Source: an uncultured Clostridia bacterium
Lineage (GTDB): Bacteria > Bacillota > Clostridia > Oscillospirales > Ruminococcaceae
Assembly: GCA_944386045.1 (NCBI GenBank)
Contig: CALWZO010000042.1
Coordinates: 1 to 32,933, forward strand
DNA: 32,933 nucleotides
Direction of reading: 5' to 3'
Every line of letters begins with the position of its first letter. Position 1 is the first letter of the stretch. This document shows positions 1 to 6,669 of this stretch, piece after piece. Below the pieces are notes generated by a model, which saw nothing but the letters and a program-made list of their open reading frames with translations, did not search any database and had not been told where the DNA came from. A program made the position numbers and the translations under genes.

Positions 1-70
1 TATGACTGTATTTTCCAAAATAGCCAGATTTATGGCAGTATCCGCTCAGGCTTATTCTGAAAAAGAATAA
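1..70 (+). CDS. 3' end of an unidentified gene (partial)
   Basis: An open frame enters from the left edge and stops with TAA at 68-70, 20 bases before a strong plus-strand terminator. That placement suggests the tail of a real plus-strand gene. Only about 22 residues are visible, ending Ala-Tyr-Ser-Glu-Lys-Glu, and they carry no motif I recognise, so no function is offered. The ATG at position 2 is probably internal. The frame could also be chance coding, because the stretch is very short. Confidence 0.35.
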   Translation, partial: MTVFSKIARFMAVSAQAYSEKE

Positions 71-90
71 TATGGGTCTGATAACAATTT

Positions 91-125
91 GACCGTTACC
101 TGCAACAAGGTAACGGTCGTTTTTT
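91..125 (+). terminator. Rho-independent terminator
   Basis: A perfect 10-bp stem (91-100 with 109-118) closes an 8-base loop and is followed by GTTTTTTATTT. It lies directly after the partial plus-strand gene. The T-tract overlaps the stop codon of the converging minus-strand gene. Read on the minus strand the hairpin has only AAATTG after it, so it should work mainly in the plus direction. Confidence 0.85.
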
Positions 126-564
126 ATTTATAACTTTTATAAACTGTATAAGCCCTTACAGCCGATGATACCAGGCTGACTCCTACGGCTATGGCACCTG
201 CCACTGCCAGGGTGTGCAGCCCCTGCTCAATAAACATAGCGGTATTGCCTTTTATACAATATTCCATTGTGTAATATATGCCTCCGCCGGGAACCATGGG
301 CAAAATGCCTATTATAAGAAATACAGTAGCCGGTGTTTTAAAAACTCTTGCCATCAGTTCGCTGAAAGCAGCCGCAGCTATTGCCGCCATAAAATTCTGA
401 AAAATATCGTTTCCGTAAGGAGCGCTTAAAAGGTAGACCATCCAGGCTATACCGCCTCCGGCACAGGCCGCAATGGCAATTTTCGGGTTTTTGAGATTAA
501 ACATGACACAAAAACCGGCGCAAGCCATAAAAGCATAGATGCAAGGCATTATGTATTCAGTCAT
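124..564 (-). CDS. Threonine/serine exporter family, small C-terminal half (ThrE/DUF3815 type)
   Basis: A 146-residue, very hydrophobic protein with about four to five membrane segments. It has the look of the DUF3815 half of ThrE-type exporters: a Pro-Met-Val-Pro-Gly-Gly-Gly stretch near residue 90 and a Lys/Tyr-rich tail. In Corynebacterium ThrE the two halves are one protein. Here, as in many Bacillota, they are separate genes. Its ATG overlaps the TGA of the upstream DUF1212 gene in ATGA, which points to translational coupling and a joint complex in the membrane. The likely role is export of threonine, serine or related small molecules. That comes from the family; the substrate is not shown by the sequence. 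Confidence 0.85.
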   Translation of the reverse strand: MTEYIMPCIYAFMACAGFCVMFNLKNPKIAIAACAGGGIAWMVYLLSAPYGNDIFQNFMAAIAAAAFSELMARVFKTPATVFLIIGILPMVPGGGIYYTMEYCIKGNTAMFIEQGLHTLAVAGAIAVGVSLVSSAVRAYTVYKSYK

Positions 565-1331
565 ATTACACCTCCGAACATCATTTGCAATGCAGACAGC
601 ATCAGAGCTATGCCAATGGCTATAGATGTAGCCACCAGCAAAACTTCCGCCAGCTTTGTGGTACCTGTAATTATATCACCGCTGATGATATCGCGCATTA
701 TATTTGTAATGGCCACTCCCGGCACCAAAGTCATTATTGCACCGATTATAATTTTATCCATATTGCTGCCCAGCCCCAGCCTTATACCGGCAAACGCAAT
801 CAGCGCTATCACCGCGCTGGCCACAAGATTGGAAAAAAATATATTTGTTTTTATTTTTCTCATAAACGCCAGGCAATATTCCGTGGCTATTCCGGCAGCA
901 AAAGCAACTGCCGCATCTGCGGCAGTTCCGCCCCAGAACAAACAAAAGAACAGCGACGCCACACCATAAGCCACAATCACAGCCCAGTGCGGATAAGGGA
1001 TAGAATTGTTTACTTCCTCAAGCCTTTTGTACAATTCATCCAGCTCCGGACGAACCCTGCAGGCCCGGCGGCACAGGTCGTTGAATTTGTGCATTCTGTT
1101 CATATTCTGGCTTATTCCGGTTATTCGCTCTATCTGTGTTACAGGCCTGCCGTCATCGCCTGTTACAGTTACAATTATTGTAGCCGGAATAGCGAACACC
1201 TGCGGATTGTCAACACCATAGGAGGCCAGAAAAAATTTTATAGATTCTTCTACCCTGTAAATTTCCCCGCCGTTTTCCAGCAGTCCCCTGCCCAGCTTAC
1301 AGGCTATATCCAGCAATTTTTCTTTGTCCAA
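561..1331 (-). CDS. Threonine/serine exporter family, large N-terminal half (ThrE/DUF1212 type)
   Basis: A 256-residue protein. A soluble N-terminal part (about 1-110) carries the family pattern Gly-Arg-Gly-Leu-Leu-Glu-Asn-Gly-Gly-Glu near residues 14-23. About five membrane helices follow. The conserved segment Pro-Gly-Val-Ala-Ile-Thr-Asn at 204-210, followed by an Arg-Asp pair, is typical of DUF1212. The start is TTG at 1329-1331, with GGAG about 8 bases upstream; no ATG fits better. It forms a two-gene operon with the 146-residue partner, overlapping it by four bases. It probably exports threonine or serine by proton-coupled antiport, which is inferred from the family. Confidence 0.87.
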   Translation of the reverse strand: MDKEKLLDIACKLGRGLLENGGEIYRVEESIKFFLASYGVDNPQVFAIPATIIVTVTGDDGRPVTQIERITGISQNMNRMHKFNDLCRRACRVRPELDELYKRLEEVNNSIPYPHWAVIVAYGVASLFFCLFWGGTAADAAVAFAAGIATEYCLAFMRKIKTNIFFSNLVASAVIALIAFAGIRLGLGSNMDKIIIGAIMTLVPGVAITNIMRDIISGDIITGTTKLAEVLLVATSIAIGIALMLSALQMMFGGVI

Positions 1332-1360
1332 AGCAACTGCTCCTTTTCAACAAAAAAATA

Positions 1361-1389
1361 TTGATTTATCCAATTTTTTATTATATACT
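1361..1389 (+). promoter_or_regulatory. Promoter for the cysteine-rich small protein
   Basis: TTGATT (1361-1366), a 17-base spacer and TATACT (1384-1389) lie 40 bases before the ATG at 1430. The element physically overlaps the divergent promoter of the ThrE-type operon. Confidence 0.6.
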
Positions 1390-1408
1390 GTTAATGCTGT
1401 AATTTCAA
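1380..1408 (-). promoter_or_regulatory. Sigma-A promoter for the ThrE-type pair
   Basis: On the minus strand, TTGAAA (1408-1403), a 17-base spacer and a perfect TATAAT (1385-1380) lie about 50 bases before the TTG start. The -10 boxes of this promoter and of the divergent plus-strand promoter share bases 1384-1385, so the two transcription units may compete for RNA polymerase. Confidence 0.75.
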
Positions 1409-1429
1409 TTAAAATATAAAGGTGATATA

Positions 1430-1633
1430 ATGTCTGAAAAATATAATCTGCCAAAAGGCAATAATAACTGCTGTCATGTGTGCAGTATATGTCTTACTCC
1501 ATGTGATCAGCAAAATATATGTACAGGTGCCTGTGCCGGATGTCCGCATCCCTGCTGGGCGGACCTGAGCGAGTACCGCAAAGAAGAACTGGAAAGGCAG
1601 GCCAGGCTTGGACTGACCAAAGATAAAAACTAA
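1430..1633 (+). CDS. Small cysteine-rich protein of unknown function
   Basis: A 67-residue protein preceded by a good ribosome binding site (AAGGTGAT). It has nine cysteines between about residues 14 and 42, with spacings such as Cys-Cys-x2-Cys-x2-Cys-x3-Cys, then Cys-x3-Cys-x2-Cys-x3-Cys-Trp. The C-terminal third is charged and helical (Tyr-Arg-Lys-Glu-Glu-Leu-Glu-Arg). The pattern suggests a zinc- or iron-sulfur-binding mini-protein. I do not recognise the family, and no function is claimed. There is no signal peptide, so it should be cytoplasmic. It has its own promoter and its own strong terminator, which supports a real monocistronic gene. Confidence 0.8.
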   Translation: MSEKYNLPKGNNNCCHVCSICLTPCDQQNICTGACAGCPHPCWADLSEYRKEELERQARLGLTKDKN

Positions 1634-1637
1634 AAAG

Positions 1638-1674
1638 TCCTCCTTGGCATCTGATGCCAAGGGGGGATTTTTTT
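1638..1674. terminator. Bidirectional terminator
   Basis: A 12-bp stem with one G-T wobble (1639-1650 with 1654-1665) closes a CTG loop. It is followed by seven T on the plus strand. On the minus strand the flank reads ACTTTTTAGTTTTT, so the same hairpin can end the converging amidase transcript. It sits between the convergent stops at 1633 and 1673. Confidence 0.88.
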
Positions 1675-1882
1675 AATTTTGGCCCACAATATGAATAAGT
1701 CTGGGTGCTGTATATATATAAGCGCTTAAAGGGTAATTCCATCTGTCGGCCGTGTTGGAAGCTACCGTAAGATCCAGCACATTGCCGTTTTCATCTTTTA
1801 TAACATCTGTTACCAGCAGTATATGACGCCACTTATAATAGGCCCCCACATGCACCACATCACCTTTTTTCCGCCAGCTCAA
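1673..1882 (-). pseudogene. C-terminal fragment of the frameshifted amidase-domain protein
   Basis: This frame continues the amidase domain in a different phase. From its Gly-Asp-Val-Val-His-Val onward it supplies the missing end of the domain, including the likely catalytic His in Trp-Arg-His-Ile-Leu-Leu-Val-Thr-Asp and the closing Ile-Tyr-Thr-Ala-Pro-Arg-Leu-Ile-His-Ile. The nominal TTG start lies inside the upstream gene and has no convincing ribosome binding site. Removing one A from the A6 run (plus-strand T at 1865-1870) fuses it to the upstream frame as Glu-Lys-Gly-Asp, giving one protein of about 429 residues. It is therefore best read as part of one broken gene, not as a separate gene. 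Confidence 0.75.
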
Positions 1883-2963
1883 AGCCTACATCCGGCATAC
1901 ATATCATACCGGTGCCGGTATTTTCACAGGCATAGGTGTAAAATTCATCCACACCTATCCAGGAGTAAGAACACCCTGATGGAGTGGCTCTTTCATTAAG
2001 CGCGCCGGAATAAAATTTCCATTGCTGCTCGCTGTAACCTGTGTAATCCATATCTATGCCGCCTGCATATATGCACTGGCTGACAAAATTCTGACAGTTA
2101 CCGCCAAAGTCGTCATAAATGAGATATACTCCATTATCATTTCTTTGGCTTACCCACTGCTGTGCATAATCGACAGCCGCCTGCCTGTCATAAGAGGCAT
2201 CATTTACCCGCGGCACCTGTGTACTTCCCTGTCGGAACTGGGACAGGTCTGACAGGTTTTCTTCTGCGTCAGCAACAAGGAGTTCCAGCGCCCGGTCTGC
2301 CCTTTCTGCCAGATCAGAGCCGCCGGCGTCCCGCCAGACTTCACCGGCCAGCAGGTAAAAATCTTCTTCCTGTCCGTGCTCGTCAATATACCATTGTCCG
2401 TCCTGTTCCTTCAGCCGGAAAATATGCCTTATATTATAACTGTATGACGGCTCGGACAAGTGCCGGAATTTCTGCCGGTTATCCTCGGTCAAATACACCG
2501 CTATGCCGCTGCCGCTTTCTTCCACGCTTTCCACTGTATAGTTGACCTGAACAGACTGAAGTTTCAGATCCAGCCGGCTCATCTGTCTTACTTTCACCAG
2601 CAGCTTCAAAGCCGTAAGGTTGGTGTAATAGCCTTCGCCATGTTCAGCATACAGCCGTGATATATCACCCGCCTCAAGGGTTGCCAGTGTTCCGGCATAT
2701 ATTTCTGCGTACTCCTCCAGCAGCTGTTTTTGCCGCCGGTCCAGCATACCGGTGGTATCATCTACAGTAAAACTCACCTCCGGTGACCGATTGTATAAGT
2801 TCGATTTACTGTTGCTGTCCTGTGCATTCGTCAGCGACGGAGCTCCCCGCGGCAGTTCCCAGCTAAGCAAAACTGTAAATACACAACCTGACAACACAAA
2901 AAACAGCAGCATTTTCAATAAGCGGCTGCTATCCCTTTTTCCTTTCTTCTTCCTTTTTCTCAT
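1860..2963 (-). CDS. Membrane-anchored putative amidase (Amidase_6 type), N-terminal part, frameshifted
   Basis: A 367-residue frame. Residues 1-15 are very basic, followed by one membrane segment (about 16-35), so this is a signal-anchor protein facing outside. Residues about 45-245 form a Glu-rich region of unclear fold. From about 255 the putative amidase domain starts, with Asn-Cys-Gln-Asn-Phe-Val-Ser-Gln around the presumed nucleophile Cys290. The frame ends early at a TGA just after an A6 run (minus strand), before the His-bearing end of the domain, which continues in another phase at 1673-1862. The family is annotated as putative amidase and probably acts on peptide bonds in or near the cell wall. 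As read here the enzyme would lack half its active site, unless the sequence has a one-base error or a frameshift occurs. Confidence 0.82.
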   Translation of the reverse strand: MRKRKKKGKRDSSRLLKMLLFFVLSGCVFTVLLSWELPRGAPSLTNAQDSNSKSNLYNRSPEVSFTVDDTTGMLDRRQKQLLEEYAEIYAGTLATLEAGDISRLYAEHGEGYYTNLTALKLLVKVRQMSRLDLKLQSVQVNYTVESVEESGSGIAVYLTEDNRQKFRHLSEPSYSYNIRHIFRLKEQDGQWYIDEHGQEEDFYLLAGEVWRDAGGSDLAERADRALELLVADAEENLSDLSQFRQGSTQVPRVNDASYDRQAAVDYAQQWVSQRNDNGVYLIYDDFGGNCQNFVSQCIYAGGIDMDYTGYSEQQWKFYSGALNERATPSGCSYSWIGVDEFYTYACENTGTGMICMPDVGFELAEKR

Positions 2964-2990
2964 TTTATCAACAAGTCACCTCTTTATTTA

Positions 2991-3021
2991 ACTATATCAT
3001 AAATATACAGTAACCTGTCAA
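2991..3021 (-). promoter_or_regulatory. Possible promoter for the amidase-domain gene
   Basis: A perfect minus-strand TTGACA (3021-3016) is followed by TATAGT (2996-2991), but the spacer is 19 bases, longer than ideal. The -35 box touches the A/T flank of the pnp terminator, so this is the only room left for a promoter. Confidence 0.4.
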
Positions 3022-3060
3022 TAAAAAACAAAAAGCGGTATAAAAATTATACCGCTTTTT
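3021..3060 (-). terminator. Terminator of pnp
   Basis: A perfect 14-bp stem (3030-3043 with 3047-3060) closes an AAA loop. On the minus strand it is followed by a T-rich tract (TTTTTGTTTTTTAT, partly within the stem). It begins 13 bases after the pnp stop codon. The arms end in A5 and T5, so it could also stop plus-strand transcription. Confidence 0.9.
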
Positions 3061-3073
3061 CTATTTATTCACA

Positions 3074-5179
3074 TCAGCCTTCTTTTTTGGCGTTCAGTTT
3101 TGCTATGGCGTCTTTTCTTGAGAGGTTAATTCTGTTCTGTTCGTCAATTTCTGTTACCATTACCAGAATTTCGTCGCCTACATTTACTACATCTTCAACT
3201 TTGGCTACTCTCTTTTCGTCCAGCTTGGATATATGAACCATGCCTTCTTTGCCGGGAGCGATTTCAACAAAAGCGCCGAAGTTCATAAGGCGGGTTACAA
3301 CACCTTTGTAAATTGCGCCAACTTCCGGGTCTTCCACTATTGTCTTTACAATCTGGTATGCTTTGTTGATATTGTCTGTATCCAGGCCGCTGATAAATAC
3401 ACTGCCGTCATCTTCAATGTCAATCTGTACATTGCATTCTGCGCAGATTTTCTGTATAACTTTGCCGCCTTTGCCGATAACATCCTTGATCTTGTCCGGA
3501 TCAATTTTCATGTTCTTCATCTTAGGCGCATATTTTGACAGTTCCCGGCGAGGCTGTGCTATAACGGGAGCCATTATATCATCCAGAATGTGTATTCTGG
3601 CCTTGCGGCATTTTTCAAATGCCTCTGCTATGATTTCATAGGTCAGACCGTCAACCTTGATATCAACCTGAATGGCAGTGATACCTTTGTGTGTACCGCC
3701 TACTTTAAAGTCCATATCGCCGAAAAAGTCTTCCAGGCCCTGAATATCCAGCATTGTCATCCAGCGGTCGCCTTCGGTTATAAGGCCAACGGAAATACCT
3801 GCAACAGGTGTTTTGATCGGAACACCGGCATCCATCAAAGCCAATGTGGAACCGCAGATAGAAGCCTGGCTGGTGGAACCGTTGGAGGACAGCACCTCTG
3901 ATACAACCCTGATTACATAGGGGAACTCTTCCTGGCTGGGCAGAACAGGAACCAAAGCTCTTTCAGCCAAGGCACCATGGCCTATCTCACGCCTGCCGGG
4001 ACTTCTGGGAGCCCTGGCTTCGCCGACAGAATAGGGCGGGAAGTTGTACTGGTGCATATATTTTTTCTCATAGATGTCCTGCAAGCCGTCTATCAGCTGT
4101 GCATCTTTTATTGTACCCAGTGTGGCGACAGACAGTACCTGTGTCTGTCCGCGTGTAAACAAGCCACTGCCGTGTGCTCTGGGCAGCAGGCCAACCTCTG
4201 CGGACAGGGGACGGATTTCATCAATTCCACGGCCGTCAACACGCTTGCCTTCATCCAGCAGCCAGCGGCGGACGATGAATTTCTGCAGCTTGTACATACA
4301 TTCATCAATCATGGCAGCCTGCTCCGGGTAAACCTCATCAAATTTTTCATGCACCTCTGTGTAGATGGGGTTCAGTCTGGCTTCGCGTACATTTTTATCA
4401 TCTGTATCCAGCGCAAATTTCACCTTGTCAATGGCAAAATCCTTGATTGCCTCAAACATATCATGGTCAACTTCGATATGCTGGAATTCGTATTTGGGTT
4501 TGCCTATTTCGGCTACGATGCTGTCAACAAAATCGATAAATTTCTTTATCTCTTCGTGACCTGTCTTGATGGCGTTCAGCATTGTGGTTTCATCAACCTC
4601 TGCTGCGCCGGCTTCGATCATAACAACCTTTTCTCTGCTGCAAACCAGTGTCAGGTCCAGTTTGTTGGTCTCTTTCTGTTTTGCGTTTGGCATCAGGACA
4701 ATTTCATCGTCCACCAGACCCACGGAAATGCCGCCTATCGGGCCGTTGAACGGCACATCGGAAATGCAGGTGGCTATTATTGCACCCAGCATACCGACGA
4801 TTTCCGGGTCGCAGTCAGGGTCAACAGACATAACTGTCATAACTATGGAAACATCGTTTCTCATATCCTTGGGGAACAGCGGACGCATAGGTCTGTCAAC
4901 CACACGGGAGGACAGTATGGCGCTTTCCGCCGGGCGTCCTTCTCTTCTCAGGAAAGAACCGGGAATTCTGCCCACTGAATAGATTTTTTCTTCAAAATCA
5001 ACAGAAAGCGGGAAAAAGTCAATCCCGTCCCTGGGTTTGGCGCTCATGGTAACATTGGCCAAAACGGCTGTTTCACCGTATCTTACCATACATGAACCGT
5101 TGGACAAAGCGCACATTTTGCCGGTTTCGACAGTCAGTTTTCTGCCGGCAAACATAGTTTCAAATACTCTGTAACTCAT
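3074..5179 (-). CDS. pnp: Polyribonucleotide nucleotidyltransferase (PNPase)
   Basis: A 701-residue protein of normal length for the family. Domains in order: first RNase PH core (about 1-140), helical linker, second RNase PH core (about 310-530; Arg-Val-Asp-Gly-Arg at its start and the Arg-Arg-Glu-Ile-Gly-His-Gly-Ala-Leu-Ala-Glu-Arg segment), KH domain with the Gly-Lys-Gly-Gly loop (about 550-610), and S1 domain (about 618-690). It degrades RNA 3' to 5' with phosphate, releasing nucleoside diphosphates, and can add tails. The ATG has AAAGGAG 7 bases upstream. It lies downstream of rpsO, the classic arrangement, separated by a weak terminator-like hairpin and a long leader hairpin that may control its expression. 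Confidence 0.98.
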   Translation of the reverse strand: MSYRVFETMFAGRKLTVETGKMCALSNGSCMVRYGETAVLANVTMSAKPRDGIDFFPLSVDFEEKIYSVGRIPGSFLRREGRPAESAILSSRVVDRPMRPLFPKDMRNDVSIVMTVMSVDPDCDPEIVGMLGAIIATCISDVPFNGPIGGISVGLVDDEIVLMPNAKQKETNKLDLTLVCSREKVVMIEAGAAEVDETTMLNAIKTGHEEIKKFIDFVDSIVAEIGKPKYEFQHIEVDHDMFEAIKDFAIDKVKFALDTDDKNVREARLNPIYTEVHEKFDEVYPEQAAMIDECMYKLQKFIVRRWLLDEGKRVDGRGIDEIRPLSAEVGLLPRAHGSGLFTRGQTQVLSVATLGTIKDAQLIDGLQDIYEKKYMHQYNFPPYSVGEARAPRSPGRREIGHGALAERALVPVLPSQEEFPYVIRVVSEVLSSNGSTSQASICGSTLALMDAGVPIKTPVAGISVGLITEGDRWMTMLDIQGLEDFFGDMDFKVGGTHKGITAIQVDIKVDGLTYEIIAEAFEKCRKARIHILDDIMAPVIAQPRRELSKYAPKMKNMKIDPDKIKDVIGKGGKVIQKICAECNVQIDIEDDGSVFISGLDTDNINKAYQIVKTIVEDPEVGAIYKGVVTRLMNFGAFVEIAPGKEGMVHISKLDEKRVAKVEDVVNVGDEILVMVTEIDEQNRINLSRKDAIAKLNAKKEG

Positions 5180-5204
5180 TTGTTTCTCCTTTGTTTTTTC
5201 TGGA

Positions 5205-5292
5205 CAGGAGAGAGTTATATTTTAGCAATTAGTTCAGCGTTTACCCATGGATAAGCGCTCAATTTACTGCTAAATATAAATTCGCTCTCCTG
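5205..5292 (-). ncRNA. Long hairpin in the pnp leader
   Basis: In the rpsO-pnp gap, arms at 5268-5292 and 5205-5227 can pair on the minus-strand RNA. They give 8 bp at the base (CAGGAGAG with CTCTCCTG), a small internal loop, 5 bp, a one-base bulge and 7 bp at the top, about 20 bp in all. A 40-base apical region contains a second, weaker helix. The structure ends about 20 bases before the pnp start. In E. coli a comparable pnp leader stem is cut by RNase III and then used by PNPase to repress itself. The same role here is an analogy only. Confidence 0.6.
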
Positions 5293-5317
5293 CCTTATCG
5301 CTTTAAATATAGACTGA

Positions 5318-5341
5318 AAGGCAGATGTTGCCATCTGCCTT
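5318..5341 (-). terminator. Hairpin after rpsO, leaky terminator or processing stem
   Basis: A perfect 10-bp stem (5318-5327 with 5332-5341) has a GCAA tetraloop on the minus strand and starts 13 bases after the rpsO stop. The sequence after it, TCAGTCTATATTT, is a poor U-tract. Read-through into pnp is therefore expected, and the hairpin may mainly protect the rpsO 3' end. Confidence 0.6.
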
Positions 5342-5354
5342 ATATCTTGTAAAA

Positions 5355-5612
5355 TTATTTACGCAAGCCCAATTTGGCAACGATTGCACGATATCTTTCG
5401 ATATCTGTTTTCTGCAGGTAGCCCAGCAGGTTTCTGCGGCGGCCAACCATTTTGAACAGACCGCGACGGGAATGATGGTCCTGCTTGTTGGATTTCAGGT
5501 GCTCTGTCAGGTGGTTAATTCTCTCTGTGAGAATAGCAATCTGAACTTCCGGAGAACCTGTGTCGCCTTCATGTGTCCGATATTTTGCGATAATTTCCTG
5601 TTTGTTAATCAT
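5355..5612 (-). CDS. rpsO: 30S ribosomal protein S15
   Basis: An 85-residue protein covering the whole S15 family, about four residues shorter at the N terminus than the usual 89. It contains the near-invariant [12 protein letters not shown] and Asp-His-His-Ser-Arg-Arg-Gly-Leu segments. S15 is a primary 16S rRNA binder that nucleates the platform of the small subunit. The ATG has AAAGGTGAAAG upstream. It has its own strong promoter and a structured leader of about 95 bases. The leader suggests autoregulation by S15, as known in other bacteria with unrelated leader folds. Confidence 0.98.
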   Translation of the reverse strand: MINKQEIIAKYRTHEGDTGSPEVQIAILTERINHLTEHLKSNKQDHHSRRGLFKMVGRRRNLLGYLQKTDIERYRAIVAKLGLRK

Positions 5613-5708
5613 TTTCTTTCACCTTTCTTTTTATTGCCCATGACTCAGTATATGGCCGGTGAGTGCTTTTGACAAAGCTGTTGCCCATAAACCGATTCAT
5701 AGGTCACC
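5613..5708 (-). promoter_or_regulatory. Structured rpsO leader, candidate S15 autoregulatory element
   Basis: The 5' untranslated RNA (minus strand) holds two copies of TTGCCCAT (plus-strand reading) at 5681-5688 and 5634-5641, and two GGTGA segments (RNA). One GGTGA lies at the 5' end (5708-5704) and the other is the ribosome binding site (5623-5619). A central TCACCGGCCAT (5662-5652) can pair with one member of each pair. Pairing with the downstream members would sequester the ribosome binding site; pairing with the upstream members would free it. This reading is mine and is not a match to a known Rfam leader. Confidence 0.45.
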
Positions 5709-5713
5709 ATAGA

Positions 5714-5742
5714 ATTATATCATTAAAATATAATTTTGTAAA
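5714..5742 (-). promoter_or_regulatory. Sigma-A promoter of rpsO
   Basis: Minus strand: TTTACA (5742-5737), a 17-base spacer and a perfect TATAAT (5719-5714). Transcription should begin near 5707. It lies in the gap after ribF, so rpsO-pnp can be transcribed apart from the nusA operon. No terminator separates ribF from it, so operon read-through is also likely. Confidence 0.85.
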
Positions 5743-5748
5743 GATATT

Positions 5749-6669
5749 TTATTTTATAACACCCAGCTTATGCAGGTAAATTTTTGCTTTTTCGGCGCTG
5801 TCCCTTATCATTGCGCCCAGCTGTTCCAGACTGTCAAATTTCCGTGTTTCAAACAGGTAGGAATAAAAATCCACCTGTATGTTCTGATAGTACAAATCAC
5901 CTTCAAAGCCCAATATGTAAGTTTCGCAGGTTTTCCCCACCCCGTTTACCGTAGGGCGGCTGCCAAAACCTGTGGCCGAAGGGTATTTTTTACCGTTTAC
6001 GGTGGTGCAGGTTATGTACACGCCGTCTTTCGGGGTACACATACCTGCCGGATAAATCTGGTTTATGGTCGGCGTTCCTATTGTTCGGCCGATTTTTTTG
6101 CCGTGCACAACATTAAGGTTCACGCCGTAGGGCCTTCCCAGCATTGCGTTGGCTTTTTCTATATTTCCGTCAGCCAGGGCGGCGCGTATGGCCGTACTGC
6201 TGACAACCTCTCCGTTCATACAGAAAGTCTGCGCCTGTACAAATTCCAGGTTGTATTTTTCGCACAGCTGTTTCAGCACCTGCACATTTCCCCGCCTGTC
6301 TTTACCGAAGAAAAAATTTTCCCCGCAGAAAACAGCCTTTGCCCTCATGGATTTTATCAATATATCGCAGACAAACTCTTCCGGAGTAAGGGAAGAAAAA
6401 TCAAAAAAATCCGGTGAGTAAAACAGGTCAATTCCCATCCGCCTCATGCAGTCCAGCTTTTGGCTTTGGGTCAGTATATCCTTGCCCTTGTGGCCCAGCT
6501 TTATTGATTTTGTAAATGTAAACACCGCTTTGTCAAGAGAGTGCCGTGCGGCATAATCACACATCTGCCTTATAAGGTACTGATGGGCCGTATGCACGCC
6601 GTCAAAATATCCCAGCGCAACCGCCGTATCCTTTTCCCCCGTCCAGTTTATATTATAAACTTCAAGCAT
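5749..6669 (-). CDS. ribF: Bifunctional riboflavin kinase / FAD synthetase
   Basis: A 306-residue protein counted from ATG 6667-6669, which has AAGGAAAA upstream and overlaps the truB stop. A longer frame starts inside truB and is unlikely. The N-terminal nucleotidyltransferase domain has Gly-Tyr-Phe-Asp-Gly-Val-His at 20-26 with His29 (the ATP site) and the Ser-Thr-Ala-Ile-Arg motif. The C-terminal riboflavin kinase domain begins at the Gly-Arg-Thr-Ile-Gly-Thr-Pro-Thr-Ile-Asn segment, where many members have Phe-Pro-Thr-Ala-Asn. It makes FMN and then FAD in the cytoplasm. It is the last gene of the nusA operon before the rpsO promoter. Confidence 0.94.
   Translation of the reverse strand: MLEVYNINWTGEKDTAVALGYFDGVHTAHQYLIRQMCDYAARHSLDKAVFTFTKSIKLGHKGKDILTQSQKLDCMRRMGIDLFYSPDFFDFSSLTPEEFVCDILIKSMRAKAVFCGENFFFGKDRRGNVQVLKQLCEKYNLEFVQAQTFCMNGEVVSSTAIRAALADGNIEKANAMLGRPYGVNLNVVHGKKIGRTIGTPTINQIYPAGMCTPKDGVYITCTTVNGKKYPSATGFGSRPTVNGVGKTCETYILGFEGDLYYQNIQVDFYSYLFETRKFDSLEQLGAMIRDSAEKAKIYLHKLGVIK

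Noticed and set aside
3977..4978. 333-codon plus-strand frame opposite pnp
   Set aside because: Antisense shadow of a conserved enzyme; no start signals and Cys/His-rich translation.
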